A stretch of DNA of 11,633 nt from an uncultured Clostridium sp. Lineage in GTDB: Bacteria > Bacillota > Clostridia > Peptostreptococcales > Peptostreptococcaceae. The translations under genes were made by a program, and so were the position numbers. How positions within the stretch are numbered: the stretch's first letter is position 1; each line of letters opens with the position of its first letter. Shown one piece after another: positions 1 through 6,174 of this stretch. The notes under the pieces were generated by a model that saw only the letters and a list, made by a program, of their open reading frames with translations, made no database searches and was not told where the DNA came from. The stretch covers positions 1 through 11,633 of the forward strand of contig URRU01000043.1 of the NCBI GenBank assembly GCA_900550335.1. The letters are read 5' to 3'.

Positions 1-65
1 CAAAATATATAGTATAAATTACTAAAAAATTGATAATATAAATATATCCTTAAATAAAAATTAAA

Positions 66-100
66 AAAAGTACCTCAGGCTATACTCTTGAGGTACTTTT
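66..100. terminator. Intrinsic terminator, probably bidirectional
   Basis: The 12-bp arms AAAAGTACCTCA (66-77) and TGAGGTACTTTT (89-100) are exact reverse complements around an 11-nt loop. An A-run lies on the left and a T-run on the right, so it can work in either direction. It most likely ends a gene that lies outside the window to the left and insulates the operon that starts at 160. I found no convincing end of a coding region in positions 1-65. Confidence 0.85.
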
Positions 101-159
101 TATTATATAATTTAGTTAATTATGAATAGAATTTAATTAAAAGATTAGGAGGAAGATTT

Positions 160-693
160 ATGTCTAAAAAGATAAAAGTTTTAGCTATGTTACTAGGGTT
201 AATAATGACATTATCTTTAGTTGGATGTGGAGGAAATTCTGGAACAAGTGCATCAACAGAGCTTAAAGCAGGGGATGAAGCTCCTGAATTTTGTGCAGAC
301 CTTACAAACGGAAAGAGTTTTACACTTTCAGAAAATAAAGGAAAAGTTGTTTTAATAAATTTCTGGGCAACTTGGTGTGGACCTTGTGTTGAAGAAATGC
401 CTGGTATAGAAAAACTTCAGAAAGAGTACGGAGATAAGATAGAGATAGTTTCAGTAAACTATGGTGAGGATAAAAAGACTGTAGATGAGTTTTTAAAGGA
501 TAAGAATTATACTTTTAAAGTAGCTTATGATGAAAGTATGGATATATGTAATTTATATCCTTCAGATGGTATTCCCTATTTAGTAGTTGTAGATAAAGAA
601 GGTAAAGTGCATGAAACTATGGTAGGATCTGCTGGAGCAGATGAGCAGTATAAGAGAGTTTTAAGATCTTTAACGGAGGCTTATGAAAAATAA
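160..693 (+). CDS. TlpA/ResA-like thioredoxin-fold lipoprotein
   Basis: This is a 177-residue extracytoplasmic thiol-disulfide oxidoreductase. Residues 1-23 form a lipoprotein signal: a KK-rich start, a hydrophobic stretch at 8-20, and lipobox L20-V-G-C23, so the mature protein would be lipid-anchored at C23. A short linker leads into an AhpC/TSA/TlpA-type thioredoxin fold. The active site is WCGPC, with cysteines 73 and 76, inside NFWATWCGPC. The family cis-proline follows at P139 in GIPY. Extra cysteines occur at 45 and 130. An AGGAGGA site at 147-153 lies six bases before the ATG. The stop overlaps the start of the next small gene (TAATG), so the next two genes are probably its partners. 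TlpA/ResA proteins usually reduce disulfides in apocytochromes or other exported proteins; the target here is unknown. Its lipid anchor would be added by the Lgt encoded at 6175. Confidence 0.93.
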   Translation: MSKKIKVLAMLLGLIMTLSLVGCGGNSGTSASTELKAGDEAPEFCADLTNGKSFTLSENKGKVVLINFWATWCGPCVEEMPGIEKLQKEYGDKIEIVSVNYGEDKKTVDEFLKDKNYTFKVAYDESMDICNLYPSDGIPYLVVVDKEGKVHETMVGSAGADEQYKRVLRSLTEAYEK

Positions 694-833
694 TGAATAA
701 GGGGAAAATACTTAGAAAGGTGATTTTCGTAGCAGCAGTTGTTTTGATAATAGTTGGAGCTTTAAATGGCGGAATTAGAGATGTTATGAACAAGGCCAAT
801 AGGATTTGCTACGAATGTATAGGAATAGGATAG
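693..833 (+). CDS. 46-residue membrane protein with C-terminal CXXC (CD1871A-family-like)
   Basis: This short gene begins with an ATG overlapping the stop of the thioredoxin gene (TAATG at 691-695). It ends with TAG at 831-833, directly against the ATG of the polyferredoxin gene. The protein has a basic start (MNKGKILRKV), one hydrophobic helix at about residues 9-24, a short polar linker, and a tail RICYECIGIG carrying C39-x-x-C42. Size, layout and tail match my recollection of the clostridial 'CD1871A family CXXC motif-containing protein'. GGAGG at 675-679 inside the upstream gene could serve as its ribosome binding site, 13 bases away; coupled translation is likely. The two cysteines next to a membrane helix suggest a relay between the membrane iron-sulfur protein and the thioredoxin lipoprotein. 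That role is inference. Confidence 0.85.
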   Translation: MNKGKILRKVIFVAAVVLIIVGALNGGIRDVMNKANRICYECIGIG

Positions 834-1649
834 ATGTTTGAATGGATAAAAGATAGAAAGAGAAGATTAATCCAAGTAATTTCAGCAGTATTATACAATT
901 GCAATATAGGTGGGTTTGCTGAGGGGAAAATCTATCAGGGAGCAAGCAAGGGAATGTGTGTACCAGGGCTTAACTGTTACTCATGTCCTGGAGCAATAGG
1001 ATCTTGCCCACTTGGAAGTGTACAGTCTGCACTAGTATCTGCCAAGTATAAATTTCCATACTATATAATAGGAATACTTTTACTCTTTGGAATACTTCTA
1101 GGTAGGGTGATTTGTGGATTCTTATGTCCTTTTGGGCTAATTCAGGAATTACTTTACAAAATACCTACTAAAAAGGTAAAAAAAGGAAAATGGAGTGAAA
1201 AATTATCTCTATTAAAGTATGTAATACTTGTGGTATTCGTGGTAATAATACCTGTAACTATGTCAGTGCCTGGGTTCTGTAAATATATTTGCCCAGCTGG
1301 AACATTAGAAGCAGGTGTACCTTTAGTGTCTAGCAATCAGCGGTTACAGTCGCTTACAGGATTCTTATTTAATTGGAAAATAGGGATTATGATAACAATT
1401 CTTGTTATGACAGTATTTGTATTTAGAGGATTCTGTAGATTCTTATGTCCACTTGGTGCGTTCTATGGGTTATTTAACAAGATTTCTGTATTTGGATTTG
1501 TAATAGATGAGAATAAATGTACTGGATGTAACGCGTGTACAATAACTTGTAAACTAGACGTAAAAAAAGTTGGAGACATGGAATGTGTACAATGTGGGGA
1601 ATGTATAAACAAATGCAAAGAAAATGCGATAAAATTTAAAAGAAAATAA
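834..1649 (+). CDS. Membrane polyferredoxin, NapH/YccM/CcoG-like 4Fe-4S protein
   Basis: This 271-residue integral membrane protein has several iron-sulfur motifs. A cysteine-rich segment near the N-terminus carries C42, C48, C51 and C58 (CVPGLNCYSCPGA). Three CxxxCP motifs follow hydrophobic stretches: C94/C98, C149/C153 and C201/C205. Membrane helices are likely at about 74-93, 127-147 and 183-199, with a weaker one near 12-22. The C-terminus is a ferredoxin domain with two CxxCxxC clusters: C229, C232, C235, C239 and C251, C254, C257, C261. Such proteins move electrons through or along the membrane. Start and upstream stop abut (TAGATG) with only a weak AGGA-like site, so it is translationally coupled to the 46-residue gene. 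With the thioredoxin lipoprotein it may supply reductant outside the cell in place of CcdA/DsbD. The partner assignment rests on gene order only. Confidence 0.88.
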   Translation: MFEWIKDRKRRLIQVISAVLYNCNIGGFAEGKIYQGASKGMCVPGLNCYSCPGAIGSCPLGSVQSALVSAKYKFPYYIIGILLLFGILLGRVICGFLCPFGLIQELLYKIPTKKVKKGKWSEKLSLLKYVILVVFVVIIPVTMSVPGFCKYICPAGTLEAGVPLVSSNQRLQSLTGFLFNWKIGIMITILVMTVFVFRGFCRFLCPLGAFYGLFNKISVFGFVIDENKCTGCNACTITCKLDVKKVGDMECVQCGECINKCKENAIKFKRK

Positions 1650-1872
1650 TGTATATAAAGGGCTGTTACGATTTAGTAATAGCCTTTTTAAGTATATCAT
1701 CATGATTATTTCACCTCCAGGCTTCAGCGTGGTGTAGGTAAAAGATTTTGTTGAAAAACAACCTCACGCTTGCAGATTGTCGGTGCAAATAATTCATGAT
1801 GATATTACTTAAAAGACGGCTACTAAATCACAAACAGCCCTCTCATAGCATTAAATTTCTTTTAAATTTTAT
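1629..1872 (+). repeat. Long imperfect palindrome 1, downstream of and co-oriented with the polyferredoxin gene
   Basis: An extended inverted repeat of about 244 nt. Pairs from outside in are: ATAAAATTTAAAAGAAA 1629-1645 with 1856-1872 (17 of 17); GGGCTGTT 1660-1667 with 1833-1840; GATTTAGTA 1670-1678 with 1821-1829; TTTTAAGTATATCATCATGA 1686-1705 with 1794-1814 (one extra base); TTATTT 1706-1711 with 1787-1792; CACC 1712-1715 with 1782-1785; AGCGTG 1726-1731 with 1765-1770; and an apical GTTG/CAAC around 1750-1762. An internal loop lies between the CACC and AGCGTG stems, TCCAGGCTTC (1716-1725) opposite TGCAGATTGTC (1771-1781), and recurs in palindrome 2. The outermost left arm includes the last codons and stop of the upstream gene. 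It could be a MITE-like DNA element, a structured 3' UTR or a small RNA. No protein is encoded in it. Confidence 0.8.
1657..1688 (+). terminator. Intrinsic terminator after the redox operon
   Basis: AAAGGGCTGTTAC (1657-1669) pairs with GTAATAGCCTTTT (1676-1688) over 13 bp with two G-U pairs. The loop is 6 nt and a T5 tract follows, eight bases after the stop codon of the polyferredoxin gene. The same bases are also the left arm of the much larger palindrome at 1629-1872, so two folds compete. This local hairpin forms first during transcription. Confidence 0.8.
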
Positions 1873-1972
1873 TCGTTGGAAATACGTAAGTAAGGTAGTA
1901 AAAAGATTAGAAGTTTTAAGGATTGGCTATCGGTTAATAATATGCAATATATTTATATTTTTAAATAACAAA

Positions 1973-1996
1973 AAAAGCCCTCGTCTGAGGGTTTTT
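1973..1996. terminator. Bidirectional intrinsic terminator between convergent genes
   Basis: The stem is AAAAAGCCCTC-type (1973-1982) pairing with GAGGG plus a T5 run (1987-1996), closed by the tetraloop GTCT. On the plus strand T5 follows the stem. On the minus strand the stem is followed by GGGC and a T7 run, a stronger signal for transcripts arriving from ychF. It lies in the only part of the convergent gap (1873-2012) not covered by the two palindromes; apart from it I see nothing there. Confidence 0.85.
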
Positions 1997-2012
1997 CTGC
2001 TATGTATTCCCG

Positions 2013-2203
2013 TATTATTCAAATTTTAACGATGAAATAAAGTAAGGAAAAGAAAGATAACTACTAGTCCAGTGACAATCTACAGACGCTTTCGTCATTG
2101 CTTCGAACGGAGTTCGAGCTAGACGAAGAAAGCGTCGAAGCCTGGAACGGACAGTAGTTATTTTCTTGTCCTTCTGTTTATTACACGTTAAATTTGAATA
2201 ATA
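2013..2203 (-). repeat. Long imperfect palindrome 2, downstream of and co-oriented with ychF
   Basis: An extended inverted repeat of about 191 nt. Pairs from outside in are: TATTATTCAAATTTTAACG 2013-2031 with 2186-2203 (18 pairs, one extra T); a looser AATAAA/AAGGA region around 2036-2055 with 2161-2182; TAACTACT 2058-2065 with AGTAGTTA 2153-2160; GTCC 2067-2070 with GGAC 2149-2152; GACGCTTTC 2085-2093 with GAAAGCGTC 2128-2136; GTC/GAC 2094-2096 with 2122-2124; and an apex GCTTCGAAC/GTTCGAGC (2100-2119). Read on the minus strand, TCCAGGCTTC (2137-2146) faces AGATTGTC (2074-2081), the same internal loop as in palindrome 1 but with different closing stems. The right arm includes the last five codons and stop of ychF. 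It is inverted relative to palindrome 1. Confidence 0.8.
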
Positions 2204-3278
2204 TTACATCTCCATCTTTAACTACGTATTCTTTTCCTTCAAGTCTTACAGCACCTTTTTCTTTAGCTGCAGTCATGTTTCCATACTGTATTAAGTCTTC
2301 GTAAGCTATTGTTTCAGCTTTTATGAATCCTCTTTCTATATCAGAGTGGATTTTTCCACCAGCCTGAGGAGCTTTTGTTCCATTTTTTATAGTCCAAGCT
2401 CTAACTTCCATTTCCCCAGCAGTTAGGAATGATATTAATCCTAATAAGTGGTAAGAAGCTCTTATAAGCTTGTCAAGACCTGACTGTTCAAGTCCTAAAG
2501 TTTCAAGGAATTCTTTCTTTTCTTCATCAGTTTCAAGTTCAGATATTTCTGCTTCTATCTGAGCACATACAACAACTGTATCAGAACCTTCTGTTTCAGC
2601 GAATTCTCTAACTTTTGCAACCATTGCATTAGTAGCACCGTCATCTGCTAAATCATCTTCACAAACATTAGCTACATATATAACTGGTTTAGAAGTAAGT
2701 AAGTTTAATGATTTAACGAAAGCTGCAGTATCTTCGTCAAAGTCCATAGTTCTTATACATTTATTGTCTTCTAAAGTAGCCATTAAGCTATTTAATATAT
2801 CAACTTCTCCCTGAAGAGTTTTATCAGCTTTTAAAGCTTTAGTAGTTTTAACTAATCTTCTTTCAAGAACTTCTATATCAGAGAATATTAACTCTAAGTT
2901 TATAGTTTCTATATCTCTTAATGGATCTACAGAACCGTCAACGTGAACAACGTTAGGGTCTTCAAAACATCTAACAACGTGAACTATAGCGTCAACTTCT
3001 CTTATGTTAGATAAGAATTTGTTTCCTAAACCTTCACCTTTTGAAGCTCCTTTAACTAGTCCAGCTATATCGCAGAATTCTATAGCAGTCTGAACTATTT
3101 TTTTAGAGTTGTAAAGCTCTTTTAATTTGTCTAATCTTGGATCTGGTACAGATACAACACCTATATTAGGGTCTATTGTACAGAATGGGTAGTTTGCTGA
3201 CTCAGCCCCTGCCTGAGTTATAGCATTAAATAGTGTACTTTTACCAACGTTTGGTAAACCAACTATACCTAATTTCAT
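2181..3278 (-). CDS. ychF: Redox-regulated ATPase YchF (Obg-HflX family P-loop ATPase)
   Basis: The 365-residue length matches the YchF/OLA1 family (E. coli about 363). The G1 loop is GLPNVGKS at residues 7-14. The switch II region is [10 protein letters not shown] from D70, with leucine where classical GTPases have the catalytic glutamine. The G4 position reads NVCE at 204-207 instead of NKxD, the family change that favours ATP over GTP. A coiled-coil-like helical insert covers about 130-170, and a TGS domain occupies about 280-365. YchF associates with ribosomes and is linked to oxidative stress responses in bacteria. I chose the ATG at 3278: it gives the canonical [14 protein letters not shown] start and has a GAGAGGA site at 3288-3294, nine bases away. 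A longer in-frame start at 3320 would add 14 residues absent from the family. It is transcribed away from yfmF and converges on the redox operon. Confidence 0.97.
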   Translation of the reverse strand: MKLGIVGLPNVGKSTLFNAITQAGAESANYPFCTIDPNIGVVSVPDPRLDKLKELYNSKKIVQTAIEFCDIAGLVKGASKGEGLGNKFLSNIREVDAIVHVVRCFEDPNVVHVDGSVDPLRDIETINLELIFSDIEVLERRLVKTTKALKADKTLQGEVDILNSLMATLEDNKCIRTMDFDEDTAAFVKSLNLLTSKPVIYVANVCEDDLADDGATNAMVAKVREFAETEGSDTVVVCAQIEAEISELETDEEKKEFLETLGLEQSGLDKLIRASYHLLGLISFLTAGEMEVRAWTIKNGTKAPQAGGKIHSDIERGFIKAETIAYEDLIQYGNMTAAKEKGAVRLEGKEYVVKDGDVILFKFNV

Positions 3279-3368
3279 AATTAATCGTCCTCTCTTTATT
3301 GTATTTTTAGCTAAATGCAAAATCCATTTTAGGCAATTAGCGTTATTTATCTATTGACACATAGATTA

Positions 3369-3398
3369 ATTATACAACAGAATAAGTGTCAATGTAAA
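3369..3398 (-). promoter_or_regulatory. Candidate sigma-A promoter for ychF
   Basis: On the minus strand, TTTACA (plus-strand TGTAAA at 3393-3398) lies 18 bases before a perfect TATAAT (plus-strand ATTATA at 3369-3374). This predicts a start near 3362 and a leader of about 85 nt before the ychF ATG. An 8-bp inverted repeat, ATTGACAC (3353-3360) and GTGTCAAT (3386-3393), brackets the -10 and could be an operator. Confidence 0.6.
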
Positions 3399-3438
3399 AT
3401 ATATTTTGAGTAAACCAAAAGATTTTATTATATATATT

Positions 3439-3467
3439 TTCAATTAAAAAGGTTATAATATTATAAT
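3439..3467 (+). promoter_or_regulatory. Candidate promoter for yfmF and the downstream block
   Basis: TTCAAT at 3439-3444 precedes TATAAT at 3462-3467 by 17 bases. A second TATAAT sits at 3454-3459 but lacks a good -35. The start would be near 3474, giving a very short leader before the AGGAGG at 3484-3489 and the ATG at 3496. Confidence 0.55.
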
Positions 3468-3495
3468 AGGAAATTTTTGAAATAGGAGGAAAATA

Positions 3496-4764
3496 ATGGA
3501 AGCTATAATAAAAAAAGAAATAGCCAAAGGAATGGGGCTTACTCTTATAAAAACTGAAAAATTCAAATCAAATCTGATTACCATAAATATACAGAGAATG
3601 TTAGATAAAGATGAGGCAGCTAAAAACTCTTTACTACCTCAGGTTCTTGCGAGTGGATGTGAAAAATATCCTTCAATGAAGGAATTATCTGACAGACTTG
3701 ACGACCTTTATGGTGCTGCTTTAGCTGCAGATACTTCAAAACGTGGAGAAAGACAGATAATATCATTCAAAATATTAAATACAAATGACAAATACATAGA
3801 TGAAAAAATATTTGGAGATATAATCGAGCTTTTAAATGATTTAATAACAAAACCTCTTGTAATAGACGGTGGATTCAAAAAAGAATATGTGGAAATAGAA
3901 AAAGAAAACCTAAAAAATAAAGTTTTATCTATTATAAATGATAAAAGATCTTATGCACATAAAAGATGTATAGAAATAATGTGTGAAGGTGAAAGATACA
4001 GTATACCATCTACAGGAACAATAGATGATATAGAAGCTATAACTCCTGAAAATCTTTACGAACACTATAAAAAAATAATAAAAGATTCAAGAATAGATAT
4101 AATAGTAGAAGGAGATTTCGACTGTGAAGAAATCGAAAACACTATAAAGAGCCATTTTTCAATAGAAAGAGGAGAAATACAGCCAGTTGTTAGGGAAGAG
4201 TTTACTAAAGAAGTAAGAGAAGTTAAAAGAGTAGACGAAGCTATGGATATAACACAGGGTAAACTTGTTATGGGATTCAGAGCAAACACAGACTACAAAG
4301 ATGCTAAAAAATATTATTCATTAGTTGTAGGAGCCGGTGTTTTAGGAGGAGGTCCTCACTCTAAATTATTCAACAATGTTAGAGAAAAAGAGAGCCTATG
4401 CTACTACATATTTGCATCTGTGGATAAGTATAAATCTATAATGATGATTTCTTCAGGAATAGAAGTGCAGAACAGAGAAAAAACAGAAAAACTTATAATC
4501 GAAAACTTAGAAGCTGTTAAAAAAGGAGATATAACAGAAGAAGAATTAATAAATACTAAAAAATCTTTAATAAATGGACTTAGATCTTCTTGTGATGGAC
4601 TAGGTGGCATGTCTGAATTCGTATTCTCTCAAGAATTAGGACGGACAGACTACAAGGCAGAGGAAATAATCGAATATGTTGAAAATATTACAGTAGAGGA
4701 CATAGTAGAAGCTATGAAGGATATACAGGAAGATACAGTATACTTCCTTACAAATGAAAAATAA
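3496..4764 (+). CDS. yfmF: M16-family peptidase-like protein, non-catalytic partner (YfmF/YmfF type)
   Basis: This 422-residue protein has the two-lobed M16 (insulinase/pitrilysin-like) architecture, without the HxxEH zinc motif that the first lobe of an active M16 enzyme carries. Where it would lie, the region LPQVLASGCEKYPSMKEL (about 46-63) has no histidine pair. The second lobe, with the typical GxxxxGGGPHSKLFNNVREKESLCYYI region at about 278-303, is well kept. Active M16 peptidases of this group are heterodimers of a catalytic and a substrate-binding subunit, so this is probably the latter, paired with the next gene. NCBI calls such homologues 'EF-P 5-aminopentanol modification-associated protein YfmF' (B. 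subtilis ymfF); whether EF-P is the target here cannot be seen. AGGAGG at 3484-3489 lies six bases before the ATG. The next gene starts 10 bases after the stop. Confidence 0.88.
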   Translation: MEAIIKKEIAKGMGLTLIKTEKFKSNLITINIQRMLDKDEAAKNSLLPQVLASGCEKYPSMKELSDRLDDLYGAALAADTSKRGERQIISFKILNTNDKYIDEKIFGDIIELLNDLITKPLVIDGGFKKEYVEIEKENLKNKVLSIINDKRSYAHKRCIEIMCEGERYSIPSTGTIDDIEAITPENLYEHYKKIIKDSRIDIIVEGDFDCEEIENTIKSHFSIERGEIQPVVREEFTKEVREVKRVDEAMDITQGKLVMGFRANTDYKDAKKYYSLVVGAGVLGGGPHSKLFNNVREKESLCYYIFASVDKYKSIMMISSGIEVQNREKTEKLIIENLEAVKKGDITEEELINTKKSLINGLRSSCDGLGGMSEFVFSQELGRTDYKAEEIIEYVENITVEDIVEAMKDIQEDTVYFLTNEK

Positions 4765-4774
4765 GGAGGATATT

Positions 4775-6076
4775 ATGGAAAAGATAGTAAACGATATAAT
4801 AAAAGAAGAATTATACTTTGAAACATTAGAAAATGGATTAAGAGTTTATTTTATGCCTAAAAGAGGCTTTGTAAAGAAATATGCAATACTTGCAACAGAC
4901 TTCGGTTCAAATGACTTAGAATTTGTTCCTAAAGGGGAGTGCAACAGAATTAGAGTCCACGAAGGTATTGCTCATTTCTTAGAGCATAAGATGTTTGAGC
5001 AGCCAGATGGGGGAAATGCTTTTGATTTATTCTCTAAATACGGAGCTAGTGCAAATGCATTTACAAACTTCAATATGACAGCTTATTTATTCTCAGCTAC
5101 AGAAAACTTCAATGAGTGTTTAACACATTTAATCGACTATGTTCAGACACCATACTACACAGAAGAAAATGTTGAGAAAGAAAAGGGAATAATTGCTCAG
5201 GAAATAAAAATGTACGACGATGACCCAAGTTGGCAGGTTTATTTTAACGCATTAAAGGCAATGTACCAGAAACACAATGTTAGAATAGACATAGCTGGAG
5301 ATGTTGATAGCATATACAAAATAACTCCAGACGAGCTTTATAAATGCTACAACACATTCTACAATCCATCAAATATGATACTATTTGTAATTGGGGATTT
5401 AGATGAAAATGAGGTTATGGATGTAATTAAAAAATCAAACCACTCTGATATAGAAAAAATAGAAGGGAAAATTCAGAGATTCCCAAATGAAGAGCCTAAA
5501 GAAATTGCTCAGAAGGAAATAGTTGAAAAATATCAGGTATCTATGCCTATGTTTAACATAGCATACAAAGATGAGGACGTTAATTTAAGAGGAAAAGAAC
5601 TTCTTAAAAAGGAAGTAGTCAGTGATATTCTTTGCGATATGATATTTAAAACAGGTAGCGAATTAAATGAGGATATGTACATGAAGGGAATGGTAAACGA
5701 TAGCTTCTACGGTGGATTCTATTCAGAAGTTGAGTATGCGTTTACATTGATTTCTGGTGAAGGAAAAGATCCTCATAAGGTAAAAGATACTATAACTGAA
5801 TATCTAGAAAAATATAAAAAAGAAGGGCTTTCAAGAGTTGGATTTGAAAGAGCTAAGAAGAAAAAAATAGGAGAGTTCTTAAAATATATGGATTCTATGG
5901 AGTTTATAGCTAACAACTTTATATCTTACGCATTTAAAGATGTAAATATATTAGATTACTTAGAGGTTTTAAAAGAAGTAGAATTTGAAGATGTTGAAAA
6001 CAGACTAAGAACTCACTTTAAAGAAGAAAACTGTGTAATATCAATAGTTGAGCCTTTAGAAACAGAAGAAAATTAG
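4775..6076 (+). CDS. yfmH: M16 zinc metallopeptidase, catalytic partner (YfmH/YmfH type)
   Basis: A 433-residue inverzincin-type peptidase. The inverted zinc motif is intact: H67-F-L-E70-H71 within EGIAHFLEHKMFE, and the third ligand is probably E143 in GIIAQEIKMY, 72 residues later, the usual M16 spacing. The downstream SANAFTNFNMTAY segment (92-104) is the typical substrate-strand region. It should hydrolyse peptides as a heterodimer with the preceding non-catalytic subunit. I chose the ATG at 4775 because AAGGAGGA (4763-4770) lies directly before it. An in-frame ATG at 4754 lies inside the upstream gene, lacks a ribosome binding site and would add seven unconserved residues. Three tandem TGCTAAAAA-like units (6078-6106) follow the stop, with no obvious terminator, so transcription may continue into lgt. 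Confidence 0.92.
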   Translation: MEKIVNDIIKEELYFETLENGLRVYFMPKRGFVKKYAILATDFGSNDLEFVPKGECNRIRVHEGIAHFLEHKMFEQPDGGNAFDLFSKYGASANAFTNFNMTAYLFSATENFNECLTHLIDYVQTPYYTEENVEKEKGIIAQEIKMYDDDPSWQVYFNALKAMYQKHNVRIDIAGDVDSIYKITPDELYKCYNTFYNPSNMILFVIGDLDENEVMDVIKKSNHSDIEKIEGKIQRFPNEEPKEIAQKEIVEKYQVSMPMFNIAYKDEDVNLRGKELLKKEVVSDILCDMIFKTGSELNEDMYMKGMVNDSFYGGFYSEVEYAFTLISGEGKDPHKVKDTITEYLEKYKKEGLSRVGFERAKKKKIGEFLKYMDSMEFIANNFISYAFKDVNILDYLEVLKEVEFEDVENRLRTHFKEENCVISIVEPLETEEN

Positions 6077-6077
6077 T

Positions 6078-6106
6078 TGCTAAAAAATGCTAAAAATGCT
6101 AAAAAA
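6078..6106 (+). repeat. Three tandem TGCTAAAAA units
   Basis: Three units of TTGCTAAAAAA/TGCTAAAAA/TGCTAAAAAA follow the yfmH stop directly. AAATGC within the array can pair weakly (6 bp) with GCATTT at 6113-6118. No T-tract follows, so I do not call it a terminator. It is probably a replication-slippage repeat in a purine-rich spacer. Confidence 0.5.
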
Positions 6107-6174
6107 GAAGTGGCATTTAAGAAAAAATAAAATAAATTTTAAAAGAGAAAAAAAGAATTAAACAGGGGGAAAAT

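Noticed and set aside
1796..2029. A 77-codon plus-strand open frame in the convergent intergenic gap
   Set aside because: It begins inside palindrome 1, runs through the terminator at 1973-1996 and into palindrome 2, has no ribosome binding site, and gives a low-complexity Leu/Ile/Lys protein with no recognisable domain.
1629..2203. Retron, CRISPR or IS200/IS605-type element as explanation for the hairpins
   Set aside because: There is no reverse transcriptase, Cas or transposase gene nearby, no regular spacer-repeat pattern, and no clear target duplication at the boundaries. A non-autonomous DNA element remains possible and is kept under findings.
3279..3320. N-terminal extension of ychF to an upstream ATG
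   Set aside because: The start at 3278 matches the family N-terminus exactly and has its own GAGAGGA site; the extra 14 residues are not family-like.
3354..3376. TTGACA with TATACA as a plus-strand promoter for yfmF
   Set aside because: The spacing is only 11 bases, far below the usual 16-18; the better plus-strand candidate is at 3439-3467.
4754..4774. Earlier in-frame start for yfmH overlapping yfmF
   Set aside because: No ribosome binding site precedes 4754, whereas AAGGAGGA lies right before the ATG at 4775.
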